A stretch of 64,000 bases of DNA, taken from the NCBI RefSeq assembly GCF_000209165.1, contig NC_009045.1:930001-994000 (forward strand). The letters are read 5' to 3'. Made by a program: the position numbers and the translations under genes. The DNA comes from Scheffersomyces stipitis CBS 6054 (Eukaryota > Ascomycota > Pichiomycetes > Serinales > Debaryomycetaceae). Shown piece by piece: positions 22,463 to 31,257 of the stretch; position 1 is the first letter of the stretch, and each line of letters starts with the position of its first letter. The notes below the pieces were generated by a model, which searched no databases, was not told the DNA's origin, and worked only from the letters and a program-made list of their open reading frames with translations.

Positions 22463-23518
22463 ATGCTGCTATTACGTACTACTTTGCGAGGTGTCCATTT
22501 GAGGTCACCAGCGGCTTTTTCTTCTTCCATTTTTATAAGAAGTTTCGGGACGTCTTCACTTTTGAAATTTCCTAGAAAGACTAGAATCACGCAGGAGATC
22601 TCAGCAGAAGAAGTCAAACGATATGAAGAACAGCAACATCAACAAGGAAATAATGCTAAGGACTTTTACTACCGAACGAACCCTCTGCTGGATGCTGGAG
22701 AGTACAGAAATGAACCTTCACTGTTCCATACTATATTCAATATTCCACCCAATGAGAATGGGTTGATTACCCCTGAAGATGGCATTTATGATATCTTGAA
22801 AGAGCCTACTTTGGTTATTGAGAGACAGATCGAGATAGCGAATGTCATTTTAGGCTTTGAACAGGCCAACCGGTACAAGATCATGAACTCCACGGGAGAA
22901 CAAATAGGGTATATGCAAGAGAAAGATTTGGGAATATTGAAAGTAATAGGTAGACAGTTCTTCAGGTTGCATCGGCCATTTGATATTGACGTCTTTAATA
23001 ACTATGGTGACTTGTTATTGACGATTAAAAGACCTTTTTCGTTCATCAATTCTCACATCAAGTGTTTTCTTCCAGGATACGATACTGATAACAGTCTCAT
23101 TTTCGAGAAAATCGGTGAGTCTATCCAGTCGTGGCACTTATGGAGAAGAAGATACAACTTGTTTAAGTTAGAAGACGAAGTAACGGATGATTTCAACCAG
23201 TTCGGGGCTATTGACGCACCTTTCCTCTCGTTTGATTTCCCTGTGAAAAACCAAAACGGTGATGTCATAGCCTCTGTAGATCGTAACTGGGTAGGGTTAG
23301 GCAGAGAACTATTCACTGATACTGGTGTTTATATCGTGCGAATGGATCCTGCTTCCTTTGCAGGAATGGGTGAGTTGTATCCTACTGTAGCTGGACCCTT
23401 GACCCTTGACCAAAGAGCTATATTGCTAGGAAATGCTGTCAGTATAGATTTCGACTACTTTTCAAGACACAGCCGTGGACCAGGAGGAGGTTTCTTATCA
23501 TTTGGAGGAGGAGAATAA
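22463..23518 (+). CDS. AIM25: Mitochondrial phospholipid-scramblase-family protein Aim25
   Basis: 351 residues, against 327 in yeast Aim25. The N terminus (MLLLRTTLRGVHLRS, then FIRSFGTSSLLKFPRK) is a mitochondrial presequence. From about residue 110 the scramblase-family fold can be followed: PTLVIERQIEIANVILGFEQANRYKI, the FRLHRPFDIDVFNNYGD segment and the LFTDTGVYIVRMDP C-terminal hairpin. The family includes human PLSCR proteins; fungal Aim25 affects mitochondrial network and stress responses, and its biochemical role is not settled. The tail is Gly-rich (GPGGGFLSFGGG). The start is the first ATG in frame. Confidence 0.88.
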   Translation: MLLLRTTLRGVHLRSPAAFSSSIFIRSFGTSSLLKFPRKTRITQEISAEEVKRYEEQQHQQGNNAKDFYYRTNPLLDAGEYRNEPSLFHTIFNIPPNENGLITPEDGIYDILKEPTLVIERQIEIANVILGFEQANRYKIMNSTGEQIGYMQEKDLGILKVIGRQFFRLHRPFDIDVFNNYGDLLLTIKRPFSFINSHIKCFLPGYDTDNSLIFEKIGESIQSWHLWRRRYNLFKLEDEVTDDFNQFGAIDAPFLSFDFPVKNQNGDVIASVDRNWVGLGRELFTDTGVYIVRMDPASFAGMGELYPTVAGPLTLDQRAILLGNAVSIDFDYFSRHSRGPGGGFLSFGGGE

Positions 23519-23671
23519 TCGACATTGTTATAGTTCTACTTTACTTTATGAGTTTTTATAATGCTAATGATATTATAAATCTACATAGTTTAATAGATAC
23601 TTAAAAGATAAATTTAGAGATGTAGATACTTTCATATGACAAAAGACGACTTCGACTTTCTTATAAATTTC

Positions 23672-24976
23672 TTACTTCTTTCCATACAGCTGTTCTGCAA
23701 TCCTTTGTGCCAATCTCTTACTACTCTTTGTTTTGGCTTTCTCTAATAATTTTTTCCACTCTTCATCGTTCTTTTCCTTGCTAATATTTGTCAAAAGTGC
23801 CACCAAGAATCCCATGTAGTCGTGTCTTCTCAACTCGTTCTCGTTCGTCCAGGTTTCTCTCTTCATCAACTGAGAATGGATGGCTTCGCTATCATTGTCT
23901 CTTGTGGCTTGCTCCAATTTGTTATTGGTGACGGCGAGTAAAGAAAAACGTAATTCATCTCCATACAAGGAGATTCGCTTGAATACTACTTCTGGTAATT
24001 TTTCATAGAACTCTTGTTGAGAAGAACATTCTACATGTCTGATCGGATAGCTTTTAAGTCCATCCAATTCGTAAATATATCCACCTGAACGAATGTATCC
24101 TATGAAGTGGAACAATCCATCATCCCTCCCATCGTAGTCTGGAGGTGGTTCAGGCTTATCTTCATCCATGAGTGATGGAGACGAAAACGAGTTATGAACT
24201 TTACGAATCACTTCGCTATTGGAGATGGTTTCTCCAATAATTTCGCTGTCAAAACCAGTTACGAATGATTTGAAGTTGCTCAACTCGTCGCCAAGCTGAA
24301 CGACATCGTCTTTGTTTAGCAAAATATTCAATACTGCTTGAGTAGCACAGGCATTCTGAATCGTCTGGTTAGCGAAAAAGATTCCTTTGTTCTCATAATC
24401 GACATCGTAGTCACCGTCCAACGGGCGGTTGCCGTTGCTGGCGTATTCTCTATCAATTTTTCCATATTTGAATAAAAATACGACACCGTAGACCGGATCT
24501 AATTGTGATAATGAATCAGAGTCAATTGAGTAAAGCTCGTTGATTTCAACATCTTTCACACCTAGTTTTTCAACTAGTTCCGAGAAAACCCCCTGAAGTT
24601 GTTAGTAGATGCAATATATGTGGGATGTTGCTGGTATTGTATTCAAGGATTACTGACTAAATCATTAGCTTATGCTAGGAACGAATATCAAGATCACAAT
24701 TACATGAGCCAAACTTCTTTCTGTACTCAGCCTTCACATGTATGAATCAATTTTCATCAACTGTGCAAAAATATCCTTGTCCTGATTCAATTTTGATTCA
24801 TTAAATGACAATTCTTCAATTTTCAATATTTCAAACTTCAGTATTGGATTTTATTCCAATCTTCAGAAACCTACGGATCTCCGTGGAAATCCTGATTTTT
24901 AACCTCCGCCACATGTCCGTCCAATTTATATACTTACAGCGTCAGAGTCGATTGTGTTCCAGCCACTTTCGGACAT
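23672..24976 (-). CDS. UCH37-type ubiquitin C-terminal hydrolase, spliced
   Basis: Exon 1 is 24938-24976 and exon 2 is 23672-24592, giving 319 residues. The 345-nt intron (24593-24937) begins GTAAGT and has TACTAAC 8 nt before its AG. Splicing restores the family N terminus: exon 1 encodes MSESGWNTIDSDA and exon 2 continues GVFSELVEKLGVKD. Catalytic residues fit human UCH37: Gln89, Cys95 (NACATQA), His175 (FHFIGYI) and Asp190 (ELDGLKSYP), with the usual 15-residue His-Asp spacing. The C terminus is helical and basic (KSSKRLAQRIAEQLYGKK), like the ULD/proteasome-binding tail. The S. pombe counterpart is Uch2, and S. cerevisiae has no clear orthologue. The frame shown without splicing starts at a GTG. 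Confidence 0.88.
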
Positions 24977-25303
24977 AATTTGCTATTCAACAAAGAACTC
25001 TACGTATATCGGATCTAATTTATCGATGTTAATATTTAAACTGTAGTTCCGAACAAAGGTTTAGCGCCGAGCTAACACCGAGACAAGTCTCTTCGACCAT
25101 CTGGACCTTAATAAACTGAGATGAACACAACACTAAGCCACTTCGTACGATTCCCATATAACAGTACAAATATTCCCTTCGTCAACGAAATGATCCAAGA
25201 AATCTGTAAACTTTCCTTTCCAACTGTGAACTTTGGTGTGCAACATTTTGAATTTTGCAATTTGAACTCCTGAATTTCTACTGTACTCATTTCTATTCCA
25301 ACA
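24977..25303. other. Divergent promoter between the UCH gene and the DLH gene
   Basis: A 327 bp AT-rich gap. I see no named element. Confidence 0.4.
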
Positions 25304-26023
25304 ATGTCGCTTTCTGATTGCTGCTTCAAGGGTGTATACCACGAAGGTGAAGCCAAGGGTTCGTATGCCAAAGTAGGAGGCTTGGACTCCTATGTAACTG
25401 GTACTGAATATGGAAATGACAGCATTATTGTCATTCTCACCGACATCTTCGGCTACAAATTCATTAACAACCTTTTGATTGCAGACCAATTGGCCCAATT
25501 AGCCAAAATTCAGGTCGTTGTTCCAGATCTTTTCTTCGGAGACGCTGTTGTTGATTTCGGTGCCATGGACAGAAACAAGTGGTTCACAGCACATGGACCA
25601 CACGTCACAACTCCATTGGTAACTGAGTTCTTGTCTAAGTTGAAGGCTGAAAGAAGCCCAAGCAAGCTTTTCGGTGTTGGCCATTGTTTCGGTGCCAAAT
25701 TTGCAATTGACGAATTGGCTGAAGGTGGCTCGTTCACAGCTGTTGCAGTGGCTCACCCTTCGTTGCTTACCCCAGAAACTATCGAAAAAGTCTCGAAACC
25801 TCTTTTGATTGCTACTGGTGAAAACGACGCTTCATTCAATGCAGAGTTAAGAGATGCTACAGTAAAGATTTTGTCCGAAAAGAAGGATTTGCACTGGCAA
25901 TTGGATATCTACGGTGGCGCTGACCATGGTTATGCTGTCAGAGGAGACCTCACAAATCCTAGAATCAAGTACGCTAAGGAAAAGACCCTTCTTGACCAAG
26001 CTTACTTCTTCGCTCACTTGTAA
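25304..26023 (+). CDS. Dienelactone hydrolase-family protein (Aim2-like)
   Basis: 239 residues. The alpha/beta-hydrolase of the dienelactone type is clear: nucleophile motif GHCFGAKFA (Cys in the Ser position, as in true dienelactone hydrolases), acid in GENDASF, and catalytic His in GGADHGYAVRGD. The order Cys-Asp-His and the ~20 residues after the His are standard. Yeast Aim2 (246 residues) is the nearest yeast relative by length and family. The substrate is unknown; cytosolic detoxification of lactones or esters is a guess from the fold. The start is the ATG at 25304 (MSLSDCCFKGVYHEG). No signal peptide. Confidence 0.85.
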   Translation: MSLSDCCFKGVYHEGEAKGSYAKVGGLDSYVTGTEYGNDSIIVILTDIFGYKFINNLLIADQLAQLAKIQVVVPDLFFGDAVVDFGAMDRNKWFTAHGPHVTTPLVTEFLSKLKAERSPSKLFGVGHCFGAKFAIDELAEGGSFTAVAVAHPSLLTPETIEKVSKPLLIATGENDASFNAELRDATVKILSEKKDLHWQLDIYGGADHGYAVRGDLTNPRIKYAKEKTLLDQAYFFAHL

Positions 26024-26174
26024 ATTAATAGTTAGACACAAATTAGATATGTGCGGAGATTTTGAAATTTTGAAATCAACTCATCAATATACAATTGCTT
26101 TACATTTATATATATCATAGTACTCCATATTTCCTTATTACCAGACAGTCTTCTTGGAAAGCATGCTTGGTGTA

Positions 26175-26208
26175 TCGGAATTCAGATATATATTCCGATC
26201 ACGTGATC
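26175..26208. promoter_or_regulatory. Inverted repeat and palindromic TCACGTGA site upstream of OST5
   Basis: TCGGAAT (26175-26181) and ATTCCGA (26192-26198) form a 7-bp inverted repeat with a 10-nt spacer. They abut the 12-bp palindrome GATCACGTGATC (26197-26208), a Cbf1-type site. The cluster ends ~80 bp before the OST5 ATG. Confidence 0.5.
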
Positions 26209-26288
26209 TCAGAACTGGTCAAGTCGTCCAGTAGTTAACAGATATATGTCTAGCTCATATTATTCTTATGAATTACTAGCAACCCAAA

Positions 26289-27058
26289 ATGAGCCACGGT
26301 GAATCATATTCTGAATACACGCGTATATATAGCCTCGAGTCTAGTCCTGTTGAGGCTAGTGCCGTGACGCGCTCTTCCGCTTTGTTGACGTTGTTGTTGC
26401 TCGTTATTGGTAAGTGAAGAATGATTGAAGGATCGAATGAGATTCAGATTTAAAGTCTTGAATTACGGGAGAATAACATGGGGGACATGAGAAGAGAGTT
26501 TCGGATAGTAGAAGAATCAAACTTGATACATTGTGGTCATTGACTTTCGTATCGAGGTCTTTATCCAATATTGAATTGGTATTGAATACCAACTATTTGA
26601 GATTTAAGATATGTATTGAAATGCTTTGCAATTTGATGTAACTGGTATTTCTCCAGAATTGTTCAGAGATCAGACTTGTCGAGTTGCTGCGGTTTTCATT
26701 GCCAATTGTTGATGCGTTTTATTTGTTACCAATATGGTGAAAGCACCGTCATCGATGTTGAATTTGATAATGTTACTCGTGAATCGTAGTCGTCTATCTC
26801 GTTGAACTACTGCACTATCTGAAACTACTCTAATTGTCTGTGTGTTCACTACGAGACTAAGCATTCTAAAAATCCATTCCATTCCATACTCCAATTCTTT
26901 ATACTAACATTCTAGCGTTCTTCTCGTTATCGTTGGCATTGATTGGCGACAGAAAGAAGAAGTCTCCTTTGGCCTACATAGTTTATGCTGCTGTTGCGTC
27001 TCTCTCGATTGGTTATGGAAGCGTCTGTGTTTCCAACTTTGTTGGTGTCTATATCTAG
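26289..27058 (+). CDS. OST5: Oligosaccharyltransferase subunit Ost5, spliced
   Basis: Two exons, 26289-26409 and 26916-27058, encode 87 residues (yeast Ost5 has 86). The 506-nt intron has GTAAGT at 26410, TACTAAC at 26902-26908 and TAG at 26913-26915. The product has a polar N terminus (MSHGESYSEYTR), a first membrane span (~32-49), a basic loop GDRKKK, a second span, and ends VSNFVGVYI, matching the SNSFGVYV ending I recall for yeast Ost5. Ost5 is a two-span ER membrane subunit of the complex that transfers the N-glycan to Asn. The gene is also intron-bearing in S. cerevisiae. It is invisible to a simple ORF scan, as each exon is short. Confidence 0.88.
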
Positions 27059-27576
27059 ATATGTAAATTAGTATACGTTTGATCATGTTTGAAGTATTGA
27101 TTGTAGGTTATGTAATAGCAAACATAGTGTCTGCATGTTTAGGTGTTTCGGAATTCTTCATATGATTAATTGAGTAGATTTGTATCTATTTTATTCTATT
27201 TTATTCTCTTTAAACTATATGTTCATGTCGTTCCAGACAACTTTAGCCTGCGGAGATTGAACATTCGATGCTCTATTTATTGTATACTCAGTTAATTTAA
27301 AACGTATCTGGTCTGTATATTTAATTCGATTTTACTCTTTATGTCTACGTGTATGATCCTACTTATTCTACTTATTCTACCAATATATGCTTCTATGGCG
27401 TATCTAATTTATTCAAATTTCATTATTATACTTTTTTCTCGTATTCTCATTCTAATCTATTTGATCTACTGCGACTCGGTTGTGAAAATTTCCAGGTCTT
27501 AATATCTTCGCAACACTTCTTTCTCCGGAGCAACTCCATTCAGATTCTGTTCCCTCTTAATTCATTTTGAAACAAG
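27059..27576. other. Intergenic region upstream of MPD1
   Basis: AT-rich with short direct repeats (TTCTATTTTA near 27192 and TTATTCTAC near 27362). The 27349-27570 frame is low in complexity and rejected. It should hold the MPD1 promoter. Confidence 0.4.
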
Positions 27577-28509
27577 ATGTTGTTCAAACGTGTCATCCTA
27601 TTCTTGCTGATAGCTCTTTCGGTATCAGCTCGGGCTGAAGGAGACGAATATGCCTCAGACCCAAATATTTACGAATTGACACCTTCCAATTTTGACAAAG
27701 TAATCCAGAAGACAAACTACACCTCCATAGTCAAGTTCTACGCACCATGGTGTGGCTACTGTCAGCAATTAAAGCCGGCTTACAAGAAGTTGGGCAAGTA
27801 CTTGCACCAAGATAGCCAGTATGCCGTGAATGTTGCTGCTGTTAACTGTGACAAAGACTACAATAAACCTCTTTGTGCCCAATACAAAATCTCAGGCTTC
27901 CCTACTGTGATGGTCTTCAGACCTCCCAAGCATGTAGACGGGAAGGAGTATCGTAAGAACGAAAAACATGCTAGTGAAGTCTACAATGGCGAAAGATCAT
28001 TAAAAGCTATGGTTCAATTTCTCAATTCGAGACTAAAGAACTATGTGAAGAAAATTCCTGGTTTCGCTAGTGAAACTTTCAACCTGTGGACAACAGCCGA
28101 CGACTCCTTTTCCAAAGTAATTTTACTTACCAAGTCACAACAGGTGAGTCCCTTGTTGAAATCGCTTGCTATTGATTTCCTCAATAGTGTCAAATTTGGA
28201 ATGATATCTTCCAAGTCTTTGAAAGGTGATGAAGTAATTGTGGATGGAAAAGAGTTCGCCTTGCCAAAAAATGAGGATGGTTCTATTGCTCTTCCTGCTT
28301 TGTTTTATTATGATAAAGAAAAGGGTGAGCTTGTTCATTACAAGAATGACGGAAAGTTGAACGATAAGAAAAAGATCTCTCAATGGGTAGTTTCTGTCAG
28401 TGGAGCAACTCCAGCTGAAGGACCTTTGTCGAAGAAGGAACAAAAGTATTACTACAAGTACAGAACAGGTAAGAAGGCAAAGAAGAATGTCGAGCACGAC
28501 GAGTTGTGA
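27577..28509 (+). CDS. MPD1: ER protein disulfide isomerase family, Mpd1
   Basis: 310 residues (yeast Mpd1 has 318). Residues 1-20 are a signal peptide (MLFKRVILFLLIALSVSARA), with a CTG in the core that would be Ser. One thioredoxin domain follows with active site APWCGYC (Cys59 and Cys62), the cis-Pro in ISGFPTVMVF and Cys residues in NCDKDYNKPLC. The C-terminal half is a redox-inactive extension, and the protein ends VEHDEL, an ER retention signal. It catalyses disulfide formation in the ER lumen as a PDI relative. The start is the only sensible ATG. The downstream neighbour FSH1 is convergent. Confidence 0.92.
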   Translation: MLFKRVILFLLIALSVSARAEGDEYASDPNIYELTPSNFDKVIQKTNYTSIVKFYAPWCGYCQQLKPAYKKLGKYLHQDSQYAVNVAAVNCDKDYNKPLCAQYKISGFPTVMVFRPPKHVDGKEYRKNEKHASEVYNGERSLKAMVQFLNSRLKNYVKKIPGFASETFNLWTTADDSFSKVILLTKSQQVSPLLKSLAIDFLNSVKFGMISSKSLKGDEVIVDGKEFALPKNEDGSIALPALFYYDKEKGELVHYKNDGKLNDKKKISQWVVSVSGATPAEGPLSKKEQKYYYKYRTGKKAKKNVEHDEL

Positions 28510-28693
28510 AATCGTAAGATATACATAAAGTCTGTATCTGTAAACACCGGTGAATAGAGTTATTGTTAGTGGATATCAAAAGTTCTGTCTTTATTGATTA
28601 TATTGACATATTGTACATATATACATTTCTAGAGTGTCTTTCTATCAAGAGAATTACAATAAATAAAATAGAGACTAACAATGTACATAAAAT

Positions 28694-29530
28694 TTATGCC
28701 TTTCCAATGCTATCCATCATGTCCAATAGAGAGTCTATATCATCTTCATCTTTTACCTCTGGCTCCTTTCCCTGCTCCTCCTCTTTTTCGGCTATTTGAA
28801 TCCAATTGGTAACCTGTTCTACAAAGAGTTTGGAGTTGGGAACGAAATGTCCACCTGGGTGTTTTAAGAGATCTGACTTCGTCTTGGTAACTTCATACAA
28901 AGACAATGCTCTAGTTTCGTCAACCACGGTGTCCAATTCTCCATAGACATGCAAAAACTTGAAGCTGATCGACTCTTCCAGATCTGGATAGTGCAGCTGA
29001 TAACGGCTATTTCCAGATTTCTTTGAAGTATCAAGCTTAAATCCAGAATACAAGATGAAGAATTTGGGAGAGGGTGCATCAAAAAGCTCCTTAAATTTAT
29101 GGGCTATTATTCCGCCCAACGCTGCTCCTTGTGAGAATCCAACTATACCAACTACTGGTAATTTAGCTTCTTCCTCGGTTTCTTCGGGTTGTTCTTTCAT
29201 ATCTTCATCAGGGATGATTTCACCTTTCTTGATATAATTTCTAATCGAGTCAAAAGCTTCTTCCAACAGAATACCGTCGTTTCCTTTGTGAGGTTTTACC
29301 CACCAAGCTCTGTAGTTTGTTTCCTCTTCACTAGAGACTACAGTGGAAAATTTGGAGAGTTCATCTGAAGATGGCAAGTCAGCTGGAGTCAACTTGAGTG
29401 GGCCATTGAGATAGACACATTTGTAGTTAAGTTTAGTGAGCTTCTTTCTTAACGCCGAGGTTTTCGCATAGAAAATGGACGAAGTCTGGGTGTATCCGTG
29501 GAGAAACAAGATCTTACCTTTGAAAGACAT
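28694..29530 (-). CDS. FSH1: FSH-family serine hydrolase
   Basis: The ATG at 29530 (MSFKGKILFLHGYTQTSS) gives 278 residues; the frame reading further upstream lacks family character. Fsh proteins are alpha/beta hydrolases. The opening LFLHGYTQT motif, nucleophile GFSQGAALGG (Ser133), Asp200 in VYGELDTVV and His228 in HPGGHFVP form the triad. Yeast Fsh1 has 243 residues; the extra length is an acidic insertion at ~103-123 and an acidic tail (~247-278). The natural substrate is not established. It may equally represent Fsh2 or Fsh3; Fsh1 is chosen by overall resemblance. Confidence 0.82.
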   Translation of the reverse strand: MSFKGKILFLHGYTQTSSIFYAKTSALRKKLTKLNYKCVYLNGPLKLTPADLPSSDELSKFSTVVSSEEETNYRAWWVKPHKGNDGILLEEAFDSIRNYIKKGEIIPDEDMKEQPEETEEEAKLPVVGIVGFSQGAALGGIIAHKFKELFDAPSPKFFILYSGFKLDTSKKSGNSRYQLHYPDLEESISFKFLHVYGELDTVVDETRALSLYEVTKTKSDLLKHPGGHFVPNSKLFVEQVTNWIQIAEKEEEQGKEPEVKDEDDIDSLLDMMDSIGKA

Positions 29531-29932
29531 TGTGAAGTATACAAAAAGTATGAAACCGATAAGAATAGAATAGAGAAAAGTGTGAAAAGTTTCGATTATC
29601 AAACGGAAAACTGAAAAATAAACCGATAACGAATTTATCAGTGGGTGCGAAAAGCGCATCTTCGAATCTAATAGCCTTGGATCAACAATTCTTACAGTTC
29701 CAAGAGTTTCTTCGTAATGCCAGAAGATCGAAGCTAAGTTGCTTCCTCTAAATTCAAAATCAATTGAAACCATGTTCAGCTCGTTACGGACGTTTTCCAA
29801 GACGCTTTCTACAATACTGGGCCCGCAATGAATCATAAAAGGCTAAAATGCAGAATCCTAGAAGGAAACAAGAAAGACAAACAAGAGACATACTACGACT
29901 TATTCTATATTGTGTTTATTATTCTATATGAT
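29531..29932. other. Intergenic region 5' of FSH1
   Basis: Promoter of FSH1 (minus strand) and 3' end of the nucleotidase gene. A frame at 29828-30286 on the plus strand is the shadow of the nucleotidase gene. Confidence 0.4.
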
Positions 29933-30796
29933 CTACAAGACAGAAGGCAATTCAAGTATGTGGCGGAGTATTCTGATTTTGGACTTGTCGCTATTATCGC
30001 CAGCTCCATAATATTCTTCAAAATCGGGCTTTGCTTTGATTCTATCGTAGTCCAGGTCAATTTCCACATAATGGATCACATTTCCAAAGCCCAACTTGTG
30101 AGCAGCCTTTGCGTTAAGCTCGCTGTCGTCGATAAAGTACTGTTTCTTCATGACCTCGGCGTCATTATAGTCCACATTGGTAACGTTAAGTGTACCATGA
30201 AAGAACTTGGCCATAGGTTTACAGATGATAGGGAACTTAGAGTAATCACAAAAGGTCAAGCCTTCAAACAAGTCACCCAATCCTAAGAACGATACCACTC
30301 TCAAGGCGTGGTTCTTGTACGCGTTCGTCACCAACCAGAAATAGTCGAACTGATGACTTGCCTTAATAGCAATCAACATTTTACGCAATTCAGCATTGTA
30401 CGACAAAACAGATTTCAAGTCTAAAGAATCATCAACTTGGGCATTGTAGTCCAAAGCATCCACCTGGTGGTTTCTTACCAAACCTTCAATAGCCAACCCG
30501 TAGGTCTTGTAGTAGTTCATGTGCAACTTGTGGGCGTCTTCGTCGTTGAGCTGTAGGTTGTCTTTGAAATAGTTGTGGATTTTGACTTGCATCAATTCGT
30601 GGATCAGCGTTGAACGATGGTACAAACAGTTATCGATGTCAAAGTAGAAGATCTTCTTGTTGGTCAAGCTTTCTGGCATGGGCCCGTAGCCAAAGGGCAA
30701 GTGGACAATAGTTCCTGGAAGTTGTTCCTGTTCCGTGAGCTCTGGGTTGGTGTAGTGAACGGGATTCGTCTGGACTTCGAGTTTTGAAATAGTCAT
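29933..30796 (-). CDS. SDT1: HAD-family pyrimidine/purine nucleotidase (Sdt1/Phm8-like)
   Basis: 287 residues (yeast Sdt1 280, Phm8 321). HAD motif I is FYFDIDNCLY with the nucleophile Asp53 and acid Asp55; motif II is in WLVTNAYK; motif III Lys is in IICKPM; motif IV is YFIDDSELN. The helical cap after motif I (LMQVKIHNYFKDNLQLN) is typical. Sdt1 and Phm8 dephosphorylate nucleoside monophosphates; Sdt1 prefers pyrimidines, Phm8 also acts on lysophosphatidate. Length favours Sdt1 but not firmly. A 46-residue N-terminal region precedes the domain. The start ATG is at 30796 (MTISKLEVQTN). Confidence 0.82.
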   Translation of the reverse strand: MTISKLEVQTNPVHYTNPELTEQEQLPGTIVHLPFGYGPMPESLTNKKIFYFDIDNCLYHRSTLIHELMQVKIHNYFKDNLQLNDEDAHKLHMNYYKTYGLAIEGLVRNHQVDALDYNAQVDDSLDLKSVLSYNAELRKMLIAIKASHQFDYFWLVTNAYKNHALRVVSFLGLGDLFEGLTFCDYSKFPIICKPMAKFFHGTLNVTNVDYNDAEVMKKQYFIDDSELNAKAAHKLGFGNVIHYVEIDLDYDRIKAKPDFEEYYGAGDNSDKSKIRILRHILELPSVL

Positions 30797-31257
30797 CGTG
30801 TGTAGATCTGCTGTGTGAGGGCTGAGAGGTTAGAAGATTCTGAGTTTTCAGAATGATTTCATGTATAAATTTGTATTTGAAAAAGATGAAATTTAGTATT
30901 TGTTGTGATGAAATCGAATTATAGATTTATATTATGGTTCAGATGACTAAGGAGTGAAAAATATCTGGAAATGGATGCTGAAATCGAAAAATAGAAACAA
31001 AAATTGAAAAGTTCTAGAAAGGTTCAACAAGTTCTTTCTATCTAATAAACTCTTAATATCTTTCTTCGACGACAGGCGAACTCTTCAATTCCCACCTGAT
31101 TTGTCTATTTCATCCCACGACTCCATCTTATAGGGTACACGTTGAGCGTATCGGGACGGCTTCCAAGGATAGACTGCATCTGTCAAAATGGAACTATACA
31201 GGAGAGGCCGAAATTGCAGGTGCAAAATCTCTACTTTACCATATCAATATACGAGAT
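30797..31257. other. Intergenic region
   Basis: Promoter of the SDT1-like gene on the minus strand. AT-rich near 30860-31000. No further feature seen. Confidence 0.4.

Noticed and set aside
29828..30286. 152-codon plus-strand frame
   Set aside because: Shadow of the HAD nucleotidase gene on the opposite strand.
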